Source: Pseudomonas sp. Os17
GTDB taxonomy: Bacteria; Pseudomonadota; Gammaproteobacteria; Pseudomonadales; Pseudomonadaceae
Direction of reading: 5' to 3'
DNA length: 64,000 nucleotides
NCBI RefSeq assembly: GCF_001547895.1
Contig: NZ_AP014627.1
Coordinates: forward strand, 1,057,501-1,121,500
Below the pieces are notes generated by a model that made no database searches, had not been told where the DNA came from, and saw nothing but the letters and a program-made list of their open reading frames with translations. Both the position numbers and the translations under genes were made by a program. This document shows positions 26,158 to 35,814 of the stretch, piece after piece (the first letter of the stretch is position 1; each line of letters begins with the position of its first letter).

Positions 26158-28713
26158 ATGACTGCCATGACTCGTTGTCTAGAGCGTCCCGGGTTCATGC
26201 CCCGTTTGTCTTCCCATCATTCTCCACGCCGCCACTTGAGTGAGCCCCTGCTGCTCTCCAGCGCGCGGGTCAAATTGTTGTGCGCCCCCGCCGGCAGCGG
26301 CAAGACCGCACTGCTCAGCGAATGCCTGCAGCAGGCCCCCGAGGGCTGCCGGGTCATCTGGTTGCCCCTGGGCGGCACCCGGCAGACGCCCGAGGACCTG
26401 TGTCGCGCCCTGGCCCAGGCGTTGGGCCTGGCCGCTGCCGAACCGGCTGCGCTGCTGGCTCATCTGGCCCAGCTGCCGGGCCCGGCCTGGCTGTGTCTCG
26501 ATGACTATTGCCGGCTGCCGGCGGCCGATCTGGACCTGCTGCTGGACCGCTTGCTGAGCGTCGACAACCCCGCGCTCACCTGGTGGATCGGCAGTCGCCG
26601 CCGGCCTCAATGCAACTGGCCACGACTGTTGCTGGACGACCAGCTGCATGAACTGGACGGCAGCGCCCTGGCGTTCAGCCAGGACGATATCGAGCGCTTG
26701 CTGCAGCGCCTGCCGCAGCCGTTGTGCGCCCAGACCGCCAGCCGCGTCCTGCAACGCAGCGGTGGCTGGTGCGCGGGGGTGCGTATCGCCTTGCTCGACG
26801 GCAGCGAGTGGGTCAGCCAACCCTGCAAGCCCGGGCGTCCCAACACCTTGCTCGAATACCTGGAGCACGAGCTGTTCAGCGTGCTGTCGGCGGAACTGGC
26901 GGAAGTCTGGCAAGTGCTGGCCCATATGCCGCGGTTCAATGCCGAGCTGTGCGAGCACCTGTTCGGCGCCGGAGAAGGGGCCCGGTACCTGCGGACCCTG
27001 CAGGACCTGGGCTGCTTTATCGAACCCTGGGAAGGCGGTGCCGACTGGCTGCAGGTGTTTGCGCCCCTGGCCCGGCTGATGCGCGATGAGGCCTGGCCTG
27101 CGGGACGCTCCTGGCATCGCCGGGCCTGCCAGTGGTTTACCGCCCAGGAGGATTGGCAGTCGGCCTTTGAACAGGCGCTGCTGGCCCAGGAGTATGAAGT
27201 GGCGGTCAGCCTGCTGGAGCACTTCAATGTCGAGTTCCTGTTCCAGCGCCACAATGGCTTGCTGCTGTTGCAACTGCACGAACGCCAGGGCGCCGAGCTG
27301 TTGCTGGGCAGTCCGCAGTTACTGGGGCTGCTGGTGGCGGCCATGCTGTTTGCCGGACGCTTCGAGCAGGCCGGGCAGTGCATGGCCCAGATGGCCCGTT
27401 TCACGCCGCAGGCGTCGGCCGCCGACCAGCGCCAGCTGCTGGCCCGCTGGCAGGCGCAGCAGGGCTGGCTGTTGCATCTGGGCGGGCGCATGGAGGCCGC
27501 GCGGCAGCACTTTCGCGAAGCCCTGAACGAGTTGGACGACAGCGCCTGGACCATCCGCTTGCTGTGTTTGTCCGGCCTGACCCAGCAAGCGTTGCTGTGC
27601 GGCGAGCTGGATGTGGCCCAGTCCCTCAATCGGCAAGCCCTGTGCCTGGCCCGGGCCCAGGATGCGCAGTTGTTCGAGGGCCTGCTGGAACTCGACCATG
27701 CCCAACTGCTGGAACAACGCGGCGCGCCGCATCGGGCGCAAAGCCTGCTGGAGCAGGTGCTCGAGCGATTGTCCGGGCAAGCGCTGCGGGCCACGCCCCT
27801 GCTGGGGCGCCTGGCCTTGCGCCTGGGGCGTCTGGCCCTGCGCCAGGGACAGGATCAGCAAGCGGCCGGGTATTTTCGCCGGGGCCTTGAGGATTGCCTG
27901 GTCAGTCATGACAAGCGCGCCTTGTATGGCTTTCTCGGCGAGGCGCAGTTGGCGGCCAACCAGGGCGACTACGCCCAGGCCTTCGTCCGCCTGCGAGACG
28001 CCGAGCGACTGATGCAGCAACGGCAGATCCCGGACAGCGTCTACCGTGGCGTGCTGTTGCAGGTCAGCAGCCAGCTCTGGCTGCAGCAGGGGCGGGCGGA
28101 TCTGGCTCACGAAGCCCTGAGTCGGGTACTGCGGCATTATCGCGGGCCCCAGGCACTGCAGGCGCCGCCGGCCAGTCTGGAGCTGATCCCGAGTATCGAA
28201 TGCCTGCTGGTGCTGGCCGAGGTGCATCTGGGGCGGGCCCAGGCACCGGTGGCCAGCTTGCAGGGGCTGCTGGCCCGGGCCCGGCGCCACGGCATGCTGG
28301 GCCTGGAGGTCCAGGTGCAGTTGGTGCTGGCCGAGGTGGCCTTCAGGCTCGACGATCAGGCTCTGGCGGCCCAGGCCCTGCAGGCCGGACAGGAACTGGC
28401 GGCGCGCTGCAATCAGCCCCACGCCCTGCACGAGTTGCGCCTGCGGCAACCCGGCTTGCTGGCGCCAGCCGACAGCCCGCCAGCCATGGCGGCCCAGGCG
28501 CCGCCAGAGCATCACGAGAGCCTGCTCAGCCTGCGGGAGCTGCAGGTGCTGCAATTGATCGCCCAGGGCTGCTCCAACCAGCAGATTGCCGAGCAGTTGT
28601 TCATCTCTCTGCACACGGTGAAGACCCACGGCCGCAGGATCCACAGCAAGCTGGGGGTGGAGCGGCGCACCCAGGCCGTGGCCAAGGCCCAGGCCCTGGG
28701 GCTGATGAGCTGA
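26158..28713 (+). CDS. MalT-type (LAL) LuxR transcriptional regulator
   Basis: 851 residues. Walker A APAGSGKT at 43-50, followed by an ATPase module (LCLDDYCRLPAADLDLLLDR as Walker B region). A long TPR-like helical middle follows, then a C-terminal LuxR helix-turn-helix (SLRELQVLQLIAQGCSNQQIAEQLF, then TVKTHGRRIHSKLGVERR). Proteins of this size and layout are ATP-dependent activators triggered by a small ligand. Location directly after the DUF1302-DUF1329 pair suggests that it activates that operon. AAAAAGG lies nine bases before the ATG. Confidence 0.92.
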   Translation: MTAMTRCLERPGFMPRLSSHHSPRRHLSEPLLLSSARVKLLCAPAGSGKTALLSECLQQAPEGCRVIWLPLGGTRQTPEDLCRALAQALGLAAAEPAALLAHLAQLPGPAWLCLDDYCRLPAADLDLLLDRLLSVDNPALTWWIGSRRRPQCNWPRLLLDDQLHELDGSALAFSQDDIERLLQRLPQPLCAQTASRVLQRSGGWCAGVRIALLDGSEWVSQPCKPGRPNTLLEYLEHELFSVLSAELAEVWQVLAHMPRFNAELCEHLFGAGEGARYLRTLQDLGCFIEPWEGGADWLQVFAPLARLMRDEAWPAGRSWHRRACQWFTAQEDWQSAFEQALLAQEYEVAVSLLEHFNVEFLFQRHNGLLLLQLHERQGAELLLGSPQLLGLLVAAMLFAGRFEQAGQCMAQMARFTPQASAADQRQLLARWQAQQGWLLHLGGRMEAARQHFREALNELDDSAWTIRLLCLSGLTQQALLCGELDVAQSLNRQALCLARAQDAQLFEGLLELDHAQLLEQRGAPHRAQSLLEQVLERLSGQALRATPLLGRLALRLGRLALRQGQDQQAAGYFRRGLEDCLVSHDKRALYGFLGEAQLAANQGDYAQAFVRLRDAERLMQQRQIPDSVYRGVLLQVSSQLWLQQGRADLAHEALSRVLRHYRGPQALQAPPASLELIPSIECLLVLAEVHLGRAQAPVASLQGLLARARRHGMLGLEVQVQLVLAEVAFRLDDQALAAQALQAGQELAARCNQPHALHELRLRQPGLLAPADSPPAMAAQAPPEHHESLLSLRELQVLQLIAQGCSNQQIAEQLFISLHTVKTHGRRIHSKLGVERRTQAVAKAQALGLMS

Positions 28714-28723
28714 GGGGGGGCGG

Positions 28724-29524
28724 TTACTCGGGCTGCGGCTGATAACCCATGCGCCAGCTCACGGCGGCGCTGGCCGCCAGCAGGCGCTGGGCCGCCGGCC
28801 CATGTTCATCGGCGTGAAACAGCGAAGTCGGTCCCACCACGGTCAGCACGGCGGCGATCTTGCCGGTGGCATCGAACACCGGGGCCGACAGCGCATCGAC
28901 CCCGGGCATCAGCAGGCCGTGGACATGGTGCAGGCCGCGCTGGCGAATCTGCTGCGCCAGTGCATCGTGAACCTGGGGATCGGCCAGTGCATGGGGCTCG
29001 CTGCCGGCCAGTTCCTGCTGACGCAGGTCGAGGGTTTCCCGTTGTGGCAGGTAGGCGTTGAACACCAGGCCGGTGGATGAACTGAGCAGCGGCAGCACCG
29101 AACCCAGTTGAGTGACCACGGTCACCGCCCGTACCGCCGGTTCGATGTGCACCACGGTCGCGCCCTGGTTGCCCCACACCGCAAGGAAGCAGGTTTCGTT
29201 CAGCTCATCCCGCAGTTCCGCCAGGGGCAGGGCGCCGACCTTCAGCACATCCATGCTGCCCAGGGCCGCGAGGCCGACCCGCAGGGCTTCGCGACCCAGG
29301 CCGTAATGATTGGTGGCGGTGTTCTGCTCGGCAAAACCGCTGGCGATCAACGCCTGCAGATAACGGTGCACCTTGCTCGCCGGCATCTGCACATGTTCGG
29401 CCAGGCGCGAAAGAGAAGTGGCCGGTGACAGTTCGGCCAGGGCCTTGAGGATGTCGGTGCCGACTTCGGCCGAGCGGACTTTCTGTTTACCGGTGCTGTC
29501 GCTGGTGCTGCGCGGCTTTTCCAT
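28724..29524 (-). CDS. hmgR: IclR-family repressor of homogentisate genes
   Basis: 266 residues from ATG 29524. Winged helix (VGTDILKALAELSPATSLSRLAEHVQMPASKVHRYLQALI) followed by an IclR effector domain (GATVVHIEPAVRAVTVVTQLGSVLPL, then PVFDATGKIAAVLTVVG). It is divergent from hmgA-fahA-maiA exactly as HmgR is in P. putida, where homogentisate releases the repressor. A palindrome suited to it lies between the two start codons. It ends 10 bp from the end of the convergent LuxR gene. Confidence 0.88.
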   Translation of the reverse strand: MEKPRSTSDSTGKQKVRSAEVGTDILKALAELSPATSLSRLAEHVQMPASKVHRYLQALIASGFAEQNTATNHYGLGREALRVGLAALGSMDVLKVGALPLAELRDELNETCFLAVWGNQGATVVHIEPAVRAVTVVTQLGSVLPLLSSSTGLVFNAYLPQRETLDLRQQELAGSEPHALADPQVHDALAQQIRQRGLHHVHGLLMPGVDALSAPVFDATGKIAAVLTVVGPTSLFHADEHGPAAQRLLAASAAVSWRMGYQPQPE

Positions 29525-29585
29525 GGAGGTGTCGGGGTCCCGTGACAAGTGGCGGTCTTTATAGCTTGACGCTCATAGGCAATCA

Positions 29586-29604
29586 AATTACGTTATGCGT
29601 AATT
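29586..29604. promoter_or_regulatory. Candidate HmgR operator
   Basis: AATTACGTTATGCGTAATT is a perfect 7-5-7 inverted repeat in the hmgR/hmgA gap. A further ATTACG half-site follows at 29607-29612. The position between divergent hmgR and hmgA supports control of both. Confidence 0.7.
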
Positions 29605-29691
29605 GGATTACGATAAAAATAACCCAGGCGTGCCGATAACTCTTGTGAAGGAGTAGTGGGCCCCTGCCTATTCCAACTTCCAGGAGGCTCC

Positions 29692-30996
29692 ATGAACCTC
29701 GATTCTTCGGCGTCGGCCCTCAGCTACCAATCGGGCTTCGGCAATGAATTCGCCAGCGAAGCCCTGCCGGGCGCACTGCCCGTCGGCCAGAACTCCCCGC
29801 AAAAAGCCCCTTACGGCCTGTACGCCGAACTGTTTTCCGGCACCGCCTTCACCATGACCCGCAGCGAAGCCCGGCGCACCTGGATGTACCGCATCCAGCC
29901 TTCGGCCAAGCACCCGGCTTTTGCCAAGCTGGCGCGGCAACTGGCAGGCGGCCCGTTGGGTGAAGTCACCCCCAACCGCCTGCGCTGGAGCCCCTTGCAG
30001 ATACCTGGCGAGCCCACCGACTTCATCGACGGCCTGGTGGCCATGGTGGCCAACTCGGCGGCGCAGCATCCAGCCGGTATCAGCGTCTATCACTACCGCG
30101 CCAACCGCTCGATGGAGCGGGTGTTCTTCAACGCCGATGGCGAGTTGCTGCTGGTGCCGGAACTGGGCCGCCTGCGCATCGTCACCGAGTTGGGTGTGCT
30201 GCAGCTGGAGCCGCTGGAGATCGCCGTGCTGCCTCGCGGCCTGAAATTCCGCGTCGAGCTGCTGGACCCGCAAGCCCGTGGCTACGTTGCCGAGAACCAC
30301 GGTGCGCCGTTGCGCCTGCCGGACCTCGGGCCCATTGGCAGCAACGGCCTGGCCAACCCTCGCGACTTCCTGGCGCCGGTGGCCCATTACGAAGACCTGC
30401 GCCAGCCCACCACGCTCATCCAGAAATACCTCGGCGAACTCTGGGGCTGCGAGCTCGACCACTCGCCGCTGAACGTCGTCGCCTGGCACGGCAACAACGT
30501 GCCGTACAAATACGACCTGCGCCGTTTCAACACCATCGGCACGGTCAGCTTCGACCACCCGGACCCGTCGATCTTCACCGTCTTGACCTCGCCCACCAGC
30601 GTGCCGGGCCTGGCCAACCTGGATTTCGTGATCTTCCCGCCACGCTGGATGGTGGCCGAGAACACCTTCCGTCCACCGTGGTTCCACCGCAACCTGATGA
30701 ACGAGTTCATGGGCCTGATCCAGGGCGCCTACGATGCCAAGGCCGAAGGCTTCCTGCCCGGCGGGGCGTCGCTGCACAGCTGCATGAGCGCCCACGGCCC
30801 GGACGGCGAAACCTGCACCAAGGCGATCAACGTCGAGCTGCAGCCGGCCAAGATCGACAACACCATGGCCTTCATGTTCGAAACCAGCCAGGTGCTGCGC
30901 CCGAGCCAGTTCGCCCTGGAATGCCCGGAGCTGCAGAACGACTACGATGCTTGCTGGGCCTCGCTGCCCGTCACCTTCAACCCGAATCGGAGATAA
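29692..30996 (+). CDS. hmgA: Homogentisate 1,2-dioxygenase
   Basis: 434 residues from ATG 29692 with GGAGG just upstream. Starts with [19 protein letters not shown], typical of the family. It carries the iron-site region [20 protein letters not shown] and [10 protein letters not shown], with His/Glu/His ligands. It opens the ring of homogentisate to maleylacetoacetate in Phe/Tyr breakdown. It is the first gene of the hmgA-fahA-maiA operon, and the next gene follows after 3 bp. Confidence 0.97.
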   Translation: MNLDSSASALSYQSGFGNEFASEALPGALPVGQNSPQKAPYGLYAELFSGTAFTMTRSEARRTWMYRIQPSAKHPAFAKLARQLAGGPLGEVTPNRLRWSPLQIPGEPTDFIDGLVAMVANSAAQHPAGISVYHYRANRSMERVFFNADGELLLVPELGRLRIVTELGVLQLEPLEIAVLPRGLKFRVELLDPQARGYVAENHGAPLRLPDLGPIGSNGLANPRDFLAPVAHYEDLRQPTTLIQKYLGELWGCELDHSPLNVVAWHGNNVPYKYDLRRFNTIGTVSFDHPDPSIFTVLTSPTSVPGLANLDFVIFPPRWMVAENTFRPPWFHRNLMNEFMGLIQGAYDAKAEGFLPGGASLHSCMSAHGPDGETCTKAINVELQPAKIDNTMAFMFETSQVLRPSQFALECPELQNDYDACWASLPVTFNPNRR

Positions 30997-30999
30997 CCC

Positions 31000-32304
31000 A
31001 TGACCTTGCCCACCATCACCCGTAGCTGGGTCGAGTCCGCCAACGGTCACCCCGACTTCCCGTTGCAGAACCTGCCCCTGGGCGTCTTCAGCACCCAGGG
31101 TTCGGCGCCCCGCAGCGGGGTCGCCATCGGCGAACAGATTTTCGACCTGGAAGCGGCGCTGGACGCCGGCCTGTTCGAAGGCCAGGCCAAGGCCGCGGTG
31201 CAAGCCGCCCGTGGTGGTCAGTTGAACGCGTTCTTCGAGCTCGGCCGCCCGGCCCGGGTCGCCCTGCGTGAGCGCCTGCTGGAGTTGCTCGGCGAAGGCA
31301 GCAGCCTGCGCGGCAAGATCGAGGCCCTGGGCGCAAAACTGCTGCCCCTGGCGGCCGATTGCCAGATGCACCTGCCGGCCAAGATCAATGACTACACCGA
31401 CTTCTATGTGGGCATCGAGCACGCGCAGAACGTCGGCAAGCTGTTCCGCCCCGACAACCCCCTGCTGCCCAACTACAAGTACGTGCCCATCGGTTATCAC
31501 GGCCGGGCCTCGACCATCCGGGTTTCCGGTGCCGACGTGCGCCGGCCCAAGGGCCAGACCCTGCCGGCCGGGCAGAGCGAGCCGACCTTCGGCCCCTGCG
31601 CGCGGCTGGACTACGAGCTGGAGCTGGGGATCTGGATCGGCCAGGGCAACGAGATGGGCGAGCCGATCGCGATTGGCGACGCCGCCGAGCACATCGCCGG
31701 CTTCTGCCTGCTCAACGACTGGTCGGCGCGGGATATCCAGGCCTGGGAATACCAGCCGCTGGGCCCGTTCCTGTCGAAGAGCTTCATCACCAGCATTTCG
31801 CCCTGGGTGGTGACCGCCGAAGCCCTGGAGCCGTTTCGCCAGGCCCAGGCGCAGCGTCCGGAAGGCGATCCGCAACCGCTGCCGTACCTGCTGGACCCGC
31901 GCGACCAGGCCGCTGGCGGCTTCGACATCGAACTGGAAGTGCTGCTGATCACCCAGGCCATGCGCGAGCAGGGCCTGCCGGCTCACCGCCTGACCCTGAG
32001 CAACACCCAGTACATGTACTGGACCGTGGCCCAGATGGTCGCGCACCACAGCGTCAACGGTTGCCAGTTGCAGGCGGGCGACCTGTTTGGTTCGGGCACC
32101 TTGTCCGGTCCGCAGAGCGGCCAGTTCGGCAGCCTGCTGGAAATCACCGAGGGCGGCAAGAAACCCATCGAGCTGGCCTCCGGCGAGGTGCGCAAGTTCC
32201 TCGAAGACGGCGATGAAATCATCCTGCGCGGGCGTTGCCGCCGCGAAGGCTTCGCCTCCATCGGCTTCGGCGAATGCCGTGGCACGGTCCAACCGGCGCG
32301 TTAA
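31000..32304 (+). CDS. fahA: Fumarylacetoacetase
   Basis: 434 residues (P. putida name hmgB). N-terminal SH3-like domain (SWVESANGHPDFPLQNLPLGVF) and C-terminal FAH domain with INDYTDFYVGIEHAQNVGKLF, YKYVPIGYHGRASTI and LDYELELGIWIG, which carry the metal and catalytic residues. It cleaves fumarylacetoacetate to fumarate and acetoacetate, the last step of the pathway. It is close-coupled to hmgA upstream and maiA downstream (11 bp). Confidence 0.96.
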   Translation: MTLPTITRSWVESANGHPDFPLQNLPLGVFSTQGSAPRSGVAIGEQIFDLEAALDAGLFEGQAKAAVQAARGGQLNAFFELGRPARVALRERLLELLGEGSSLRGKIEALGAKLLPLAADCQMHLPAKINDYTDFYVGIEHAQNVGKLFRPDNPLLPNYKYVPIGYHGRASTIRVSGADVRRPKGQTLPAGQSEPTFGPCARLDYELELGIWIGQGNEMGEPIAIGDAAEHIAGFCLLNDWSARDIQAWEYQPLGPFLSKSFITSISPWVVTAEALEPFRQAQAQRPEGDPQPLPYLLDPRDQAAGGFDIELEVLLITQAMREQGLPAHRLTLSNTQYMYWTVAQMVAHHSVNGCQLQAGDLFGSGTLSGPQSGQFGSLLEITEGGKKPIELASGEVRKFLEDGDEIILRGRCRREGFASIGFGECRGTVQPAR

Positions 32305-32315
32305 GGGAGAGCCCC

Positions 32316-32954
32316 ATGCAGCTCTATACCTACTACCGTTCCACCGCGTCCTATCGGGTGCGAATTGCCCTGGCCCTCAAGGGCCTGGATTTCCAGGCCA
32401 TCCCGGTCAACCTGCTGGTGCCCAAGGGCGGCGCCAACCGCCAGCCGGAATACCTGGAGATCAACCCCCAGGGGCGGGTACCGGCGCTGCGCACCGATGA
32501 CGGCGACCTGTTGATCCAGTCCCTGGCGATCATCGAGTACCTGGAGGAACGTTATCCACAGGTGCCGCTGCTGTCCGAGGACCTGGCCAGCCGTGCCCGG
32601 GAACGGGCGGTGGCGGCGATCATCGGCTGCGACGTCCATCCGCTGCACAACTCCAGCACCCTCAATCTGCTGCGCGAGTGGGGGCATGAGGAAGAACAGT
32701 TGCTGGTGTGGATCGACCACTGGATCAGCCAGGGCCTGGCGGCCCTGGAACAGCTGATCGGCGATCAGGGGTTCTGTTTCGGCGCCGAGCCGGGGCTGGC
32801 CGATGTGTTCCTGATTCCCCAGCTGTACGCGGCCGAGCGTTTCAAGGTGTCCCTGGAAAACTACCCGCGGATTCTCCGGGTCGCGGCCCTGGCGGCCGAA
32901 CACCCGGCGTTCCAGGCCGCGCACCCGGCCAACCAGCCGGACACCCCGGCCTGA
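32316..32954 (+). CDS. maiA: Maleylacetoacetate isomerase
   Basis: 212-residue zeta-class glutathione transferase (P. putida name hmgC). N-terminal thioredoxin-fold domain with YYRSTASYRVRIAL, a variant of the SSCS motif where Ser contacts glutathione, then NPQGRVPAL and IQSLAIIEYLEE. The C-terminal helical domain has CDVHPLHNSSTLNLL. It isomerises maleylacetoacetate to fumarylacetoacetate. GGGAGAG precedes the ATG. Confidence 0.95.
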   Translation: MQLYTYYRSTASYRVRIALALKGLDFQAIPVNLLVPKGGANRQPEYLEINPQGRVPALRTDDGDLLIQSLAIIEYLEERYPQVPLLSEDLASRARERAVAAIIGCDVHPLHNSSTLNLLREWGHEEEQLLVWIDHWISQGLAALEQLIGDQGFCFGAEPGLADVFLIPQLYAAERFKVSLENYPRILRVAALAAEHPAFQAAHPANQPDTPA

Positions 32955-33093
32955 GCCTGCGCGCGGCCCCGGCATCCGGGGCCGCGCGGCATCCGCATCA
33001 CCCGGGCCCCGCAAGGGGGCCCGAGCGGTCACCACCGGTGACCTGTGCAACACCGCTGCCCATCACCATAAAAAACCGAACAGGTACCTTGCG

Positions 33094-34464
33094 ATGCAAA
33101 ATCAGATTGCCAGCTTTCGCGCGGCGCTCGACGCCCGCCCGGTGTCCCGCTACCAGTGGTTGCTCCTGTTGCTTCTCGCCTTGCTGTTGGTCACCGATGG
33201 CTACGATGCCCAGGTCCTGGGGTATGTGGTGCCGGCCCTGGCTCAGAACTGGGGCCTGGAAAAGGCTGCCTTCGGCCCGGTGTTCAGCGCCAACCTGTTG
33301 GGCCTGACCCTGGGCTCCCTGGCAGTGACGCCCCTGGCGGACCGTTTTGGCGTGCGGCGCATCCTGCTTTGCTGTGTGCTGATCTACGCCAGCCTGACGG
33401 TGCTGATGGTGTTCGCCCATTCTCTGCAGAGCCTGATGGTGGCGCGCTTTATCTGCGGCATCGGCATGGGTGGGGCGATGCCCAGCGCCATGGCGCTGAT
33501 GTCGGAATACTCGCCGCCGCGCCTGCGCACCCTGATGGTCACCCTGGCGGCCTGTGGTTTCTCCTTTGGCGGTGCTGCCGGTGGTTTTGTGGCCGCCGGC
33601 TTCATCGATCGCTTTGGTTGGGAGGCGGTGTTCCTTGCCGGTGGCATCACCCCGCTGCTGTTGTTTCCTTTCCTGCTCTGGCGCTTGCCCGAATCGCTGC
33701 CGCGGCTGCTGCGCGATGCACCGCCTTATGCGCGGCTGCGCAAGCTCACCGCACAGATGCTTCCGGGTTGGCAGCCGCCGGCTGCCGAGCTGGGCCGCGA
33801 CGAAGCGCAGGCGGACAGCAAGCTCACGGTGCTGGAACTGTTTCTCCACGGTTATGCGCGGCCGACCCTGCTGATCTGGTCGACCTTTTTCGTCAGCTTG
33901 ATCCTGCTGTATTTCATGATCAGCTGGCTGCCGACGCTGCTGCTGGAGAGTGGCCTGGCGCTGCAGCAGGCCAACCTGGTGACCTCGATGTTCCTCTTCG
34001 CCGGCACCCTCGGCGCGATCTGCATGGCCTGGTTCGCCGACCGCCTGAAACGCAAGGTGCGCCTGCTGGCGGTGGTGCTCGCGGCGGCTGCGCTGTGCAC
34101 CGTGCTGCTGGGGCTGAACCACGACAACCCGCGCTACCTGGTGCTGTTCGTGTTTGCCGCGGGCTTTTGCATCATCGGTGGCCAGCTGACCCTGAATGCC
34201 TTCGCCAGCAACTTCTACCCGGCCCAGGTGCGCGCCACCGGCACCGGCTGGGCTTTGGGCGTGGGGCGTTTCGGTTCGATCCTCGGTCCGCTGTTCGGCA
34301 GCATGCTGCTGGCGATGCATATTCCGGTGCAGCAGATTTTCTTCTTCTGTGGGATTCCGGCCCTGCTTGCGGCGTTGTTGATCATCCAGGTGCGTTCGCC
34401 CCTGGCGTCGGCCTCGGGTGAGGCGGGGCCGGCCGTGCAACGGCAGGCCCCGCTCAAGTCCTGA
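33094..34464 (+). CDS. MFS transporter, aromatic acid:H+ symporter (AAHS) type
   Basis: 456 residues, 12 predicted helices. AAHS marks are DGYDAQVLGYVVPAL in helix 1, PLADRFGVRR in the first cytoplasmic loop, and GIGMGGAMPSAMALMSEYSP in helix 4. It follows maiA on the same strand after 139 bp containing two GC-rich hairpins without a T run, so it is probably part of the hmg transcript or tuned by partial attenuation. The likely cargo is homogentisate or a related phenyl acid; this is inference from context. Confidence 0.87.
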   Translation: MQNQIASFRAALDARPVSRYQWLLLLLLALLLVTDGYDAQVLGYVVPALAQNWGLEKAAFGPVFSANLLGLTLGSLAVTPLADRFGVRRILLCCVLIYASLTVLMVFAHSLQSLMVARFICGIGMGGAMPSAMALMSEYSPPRLRTLMVTLAACGFSFGGAAGGFVAAGFIDRFGWEAVFLAGGITPLLLFPFLLWRLPESLPRLLRDAPPYARLRKLTAQMLPGWQPPAAELGRDEAQADSKLTVLELFLHGYARPTLLIWSTFFVSLILLYFMISWLPTLLLESGLALQQANLVTSMFLFAGTLGAICMAWFADRLKRKVRLLAVVLAAAALCTVLLGLNHDNPRYLVLFVFAAGFCIIGGQLTLNAFASNFYPAQVRATGTGWALGVGRFGSILGPLFGSMLLAMHIPVQQIFFFCGIPALLAALLIIQVRSPLASASGEAGPAVQRQAPLKS

Positions 34465-34477
34465 GGGGCGGGGTGGT

Positions 34478-34945
34478 TCAGCGTGCCAGGTGCTTGATCA
34501 TCGGCACGCAGGCCAGGGTCAGGCCCCGGGGCGACTGGTACTGGGCGATGCGCTCACCGACAAAGCCACAGCGGCGATAGAAGTCGGCGGCGTTGAGGGT
34601 CGAGTCCAGGATCAGGTGGGGCAACTCGGCCTCCAGCGCCCGTTCTTCGAGGTACTCCATCATCTTGCGGCCGATGCCGCGTCCCATGTAGGCCGGGTCG
34701 ACGAACACCGCGTCGACCTGCCCGGTCTCCAGGTCGAGCATGCCGCTGGCGGTCACCTGATTGTCGATGACCGCGACATGGCCGGTGTTTTCCACCACTT
34801 CGATGAAGTAGTCGCTCAGTTCGCCAGCCGTCCAGACCTGGAGGTCCGCTTCGGGGTAATGGCCGGCGCACTGCTGGTTGATGGCCTGGTTGCGAATGTC
34901 GAAGACCCGTTGCGCGTCGGCGCCGTGGGCTTTTCTGATGAGCAT
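34478..34945 (-). CDS. GNAT-family N-acetyltransferase
   Basis: 155 residues from ATG 34945 (MLIRKAHGADAQRVFDIRNQ). Acetyl-CoA-binding motif VDPAYMGRGIGRKMMEYLE and the C-terminal strand/helix LNAADFYRRCGFVGE. Small-molecule or protein N-acetylation; the substrate is not predictable. A much longer overlapping open frame on this strand is an artefact of high GC. Confidence 0.88.
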   Translation of the reverse strand: MLIRKAHGADAQRVFDIRNQAINQQCAGHYPEADLQVWTAGELSDYFIEVVENTGHVAVIDNQVTASGMLDLETGQVDAVFVDPAYMGRGIGRKMMEYLEERALEAELPHLILDSTLNAADFYRRCGFVGERIAQYQSPRGLTLACVPMIKHLAR

Positions 34946-35001
34946 GCTGTGTCCGTTCCCTGGAGTTAGCCGCCCATCCTGCCAGAGCCCGGGCGCTGCT
35001 G

Positions 35002-35814
35002 TCATGCGGCCCTGGCCTGTATCAGCAACAGCCCCCAGCCGGTGGGCAGGGTGCCGTCTGCGCATTGCAAGTGCCGGGTGGCGTCGTGCAGCTCCTGCTT
35101 CATCCTGGCGCGGTTGGCAGGGCTCAGGCGATCCAGGTCGTAGGTGTCGCCGAGGGCAACCCAGAGTTCCTCGAAGGTTGGCGTCCAGGGCAGGTCCAAG
35201 TCTTCGAAGTGCAGCGCGGTGAAGTGCCGACCCAGCAGTTGCCGCCAGCCATCCTCCGACTGCGCCCGTGGGTCCACCAGGGGCAGGTGCGCCAGGTGGT
35301 CGCGTCGGGCGGCGGCGCGGAACACCTGCAGGTAGTGCTGGCCCAGTTCCCCGAGGAGAAATTTCCGGCCGACCACCGCTGACAGTTGGCCGCCCGGGAC
35401 CAGCACTCGATGAGCCTCCTGCAGCACCTGCTCGATATCGCTCATGAGCATCAGCGCCAGGTGGGAAAGCACCGCGTCGACGCTGGCGCTGGCGAGGGAA
35501 AGGGCTTGCGCCCGCTCCTCCAGCAGCAGGCCCCGGCCCGCCAGGCGCACATGGGCCGCCTGTAATTCGGTGGCGCTCATGTCGACCCCGAGCAACCGTG
35601 CCGTGGGGTGGTGCCTGGCCAGCAGGTCGAGCAGGAAACCGTCGCCGCAACCCAGGTCCAGCACCCGCGCCTCGGGTGGCAGGGCCTTGAGGGTGGTTGC
35701 CAGTATGTCGTAGGAGGAACCACGCCCTGCCAGGCTCAGCCCGGCGAAGGCCGGTGGCGTGGTGCCGGGGTGGCGCTGGTGGAAATCCTGGAGGAAGCGT
35801 TCGGCGCTGTTCAT
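35002..35814 (-). CDS. Class I SAM-dependent methyltransferase
   Basis: 270 residues. Motif I VLDLGCGDGFLLDLLA at about 50-65, then LLGVDMSATEL, and motif IV region ASVDAVLSHLALMLM. It is of the Methyltransf_11 type, acting on an unknown small molecule. It is upstream of the GNAT gene on the same strand (56 bp). Confidence 0.85.
   Translation of the reverse strand: MNSAERFLQDFHQRHPGTTPPAFAGLSLAGRGSSYDILATTLKALPPEARVLDLGCGDGFLLDLLARHHPTARLLGVDMSATELQAAHVRLAGRGLLLEERAQALSLASASVDAVLSHLALMLMSDIEQVLQEAHRVLVPGGQLSAVVGRKFLLGELGQHYLQVFRAAARRDHLAHLPLVDPRAQSEDGWRQLLGRHFTALHFEDLDLPWTPTFEELWVALGDTYDLDRLSPANRARMKQELHDATRHLQCADGTLPTGWGLLLIQARAA

Noticed and set aside
29668..32292. An 874-codon open frame on the minus strand across hmgA and fahA
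   Set aside because: Same reason: antisense to two well recognised enzymes and with biased composition.
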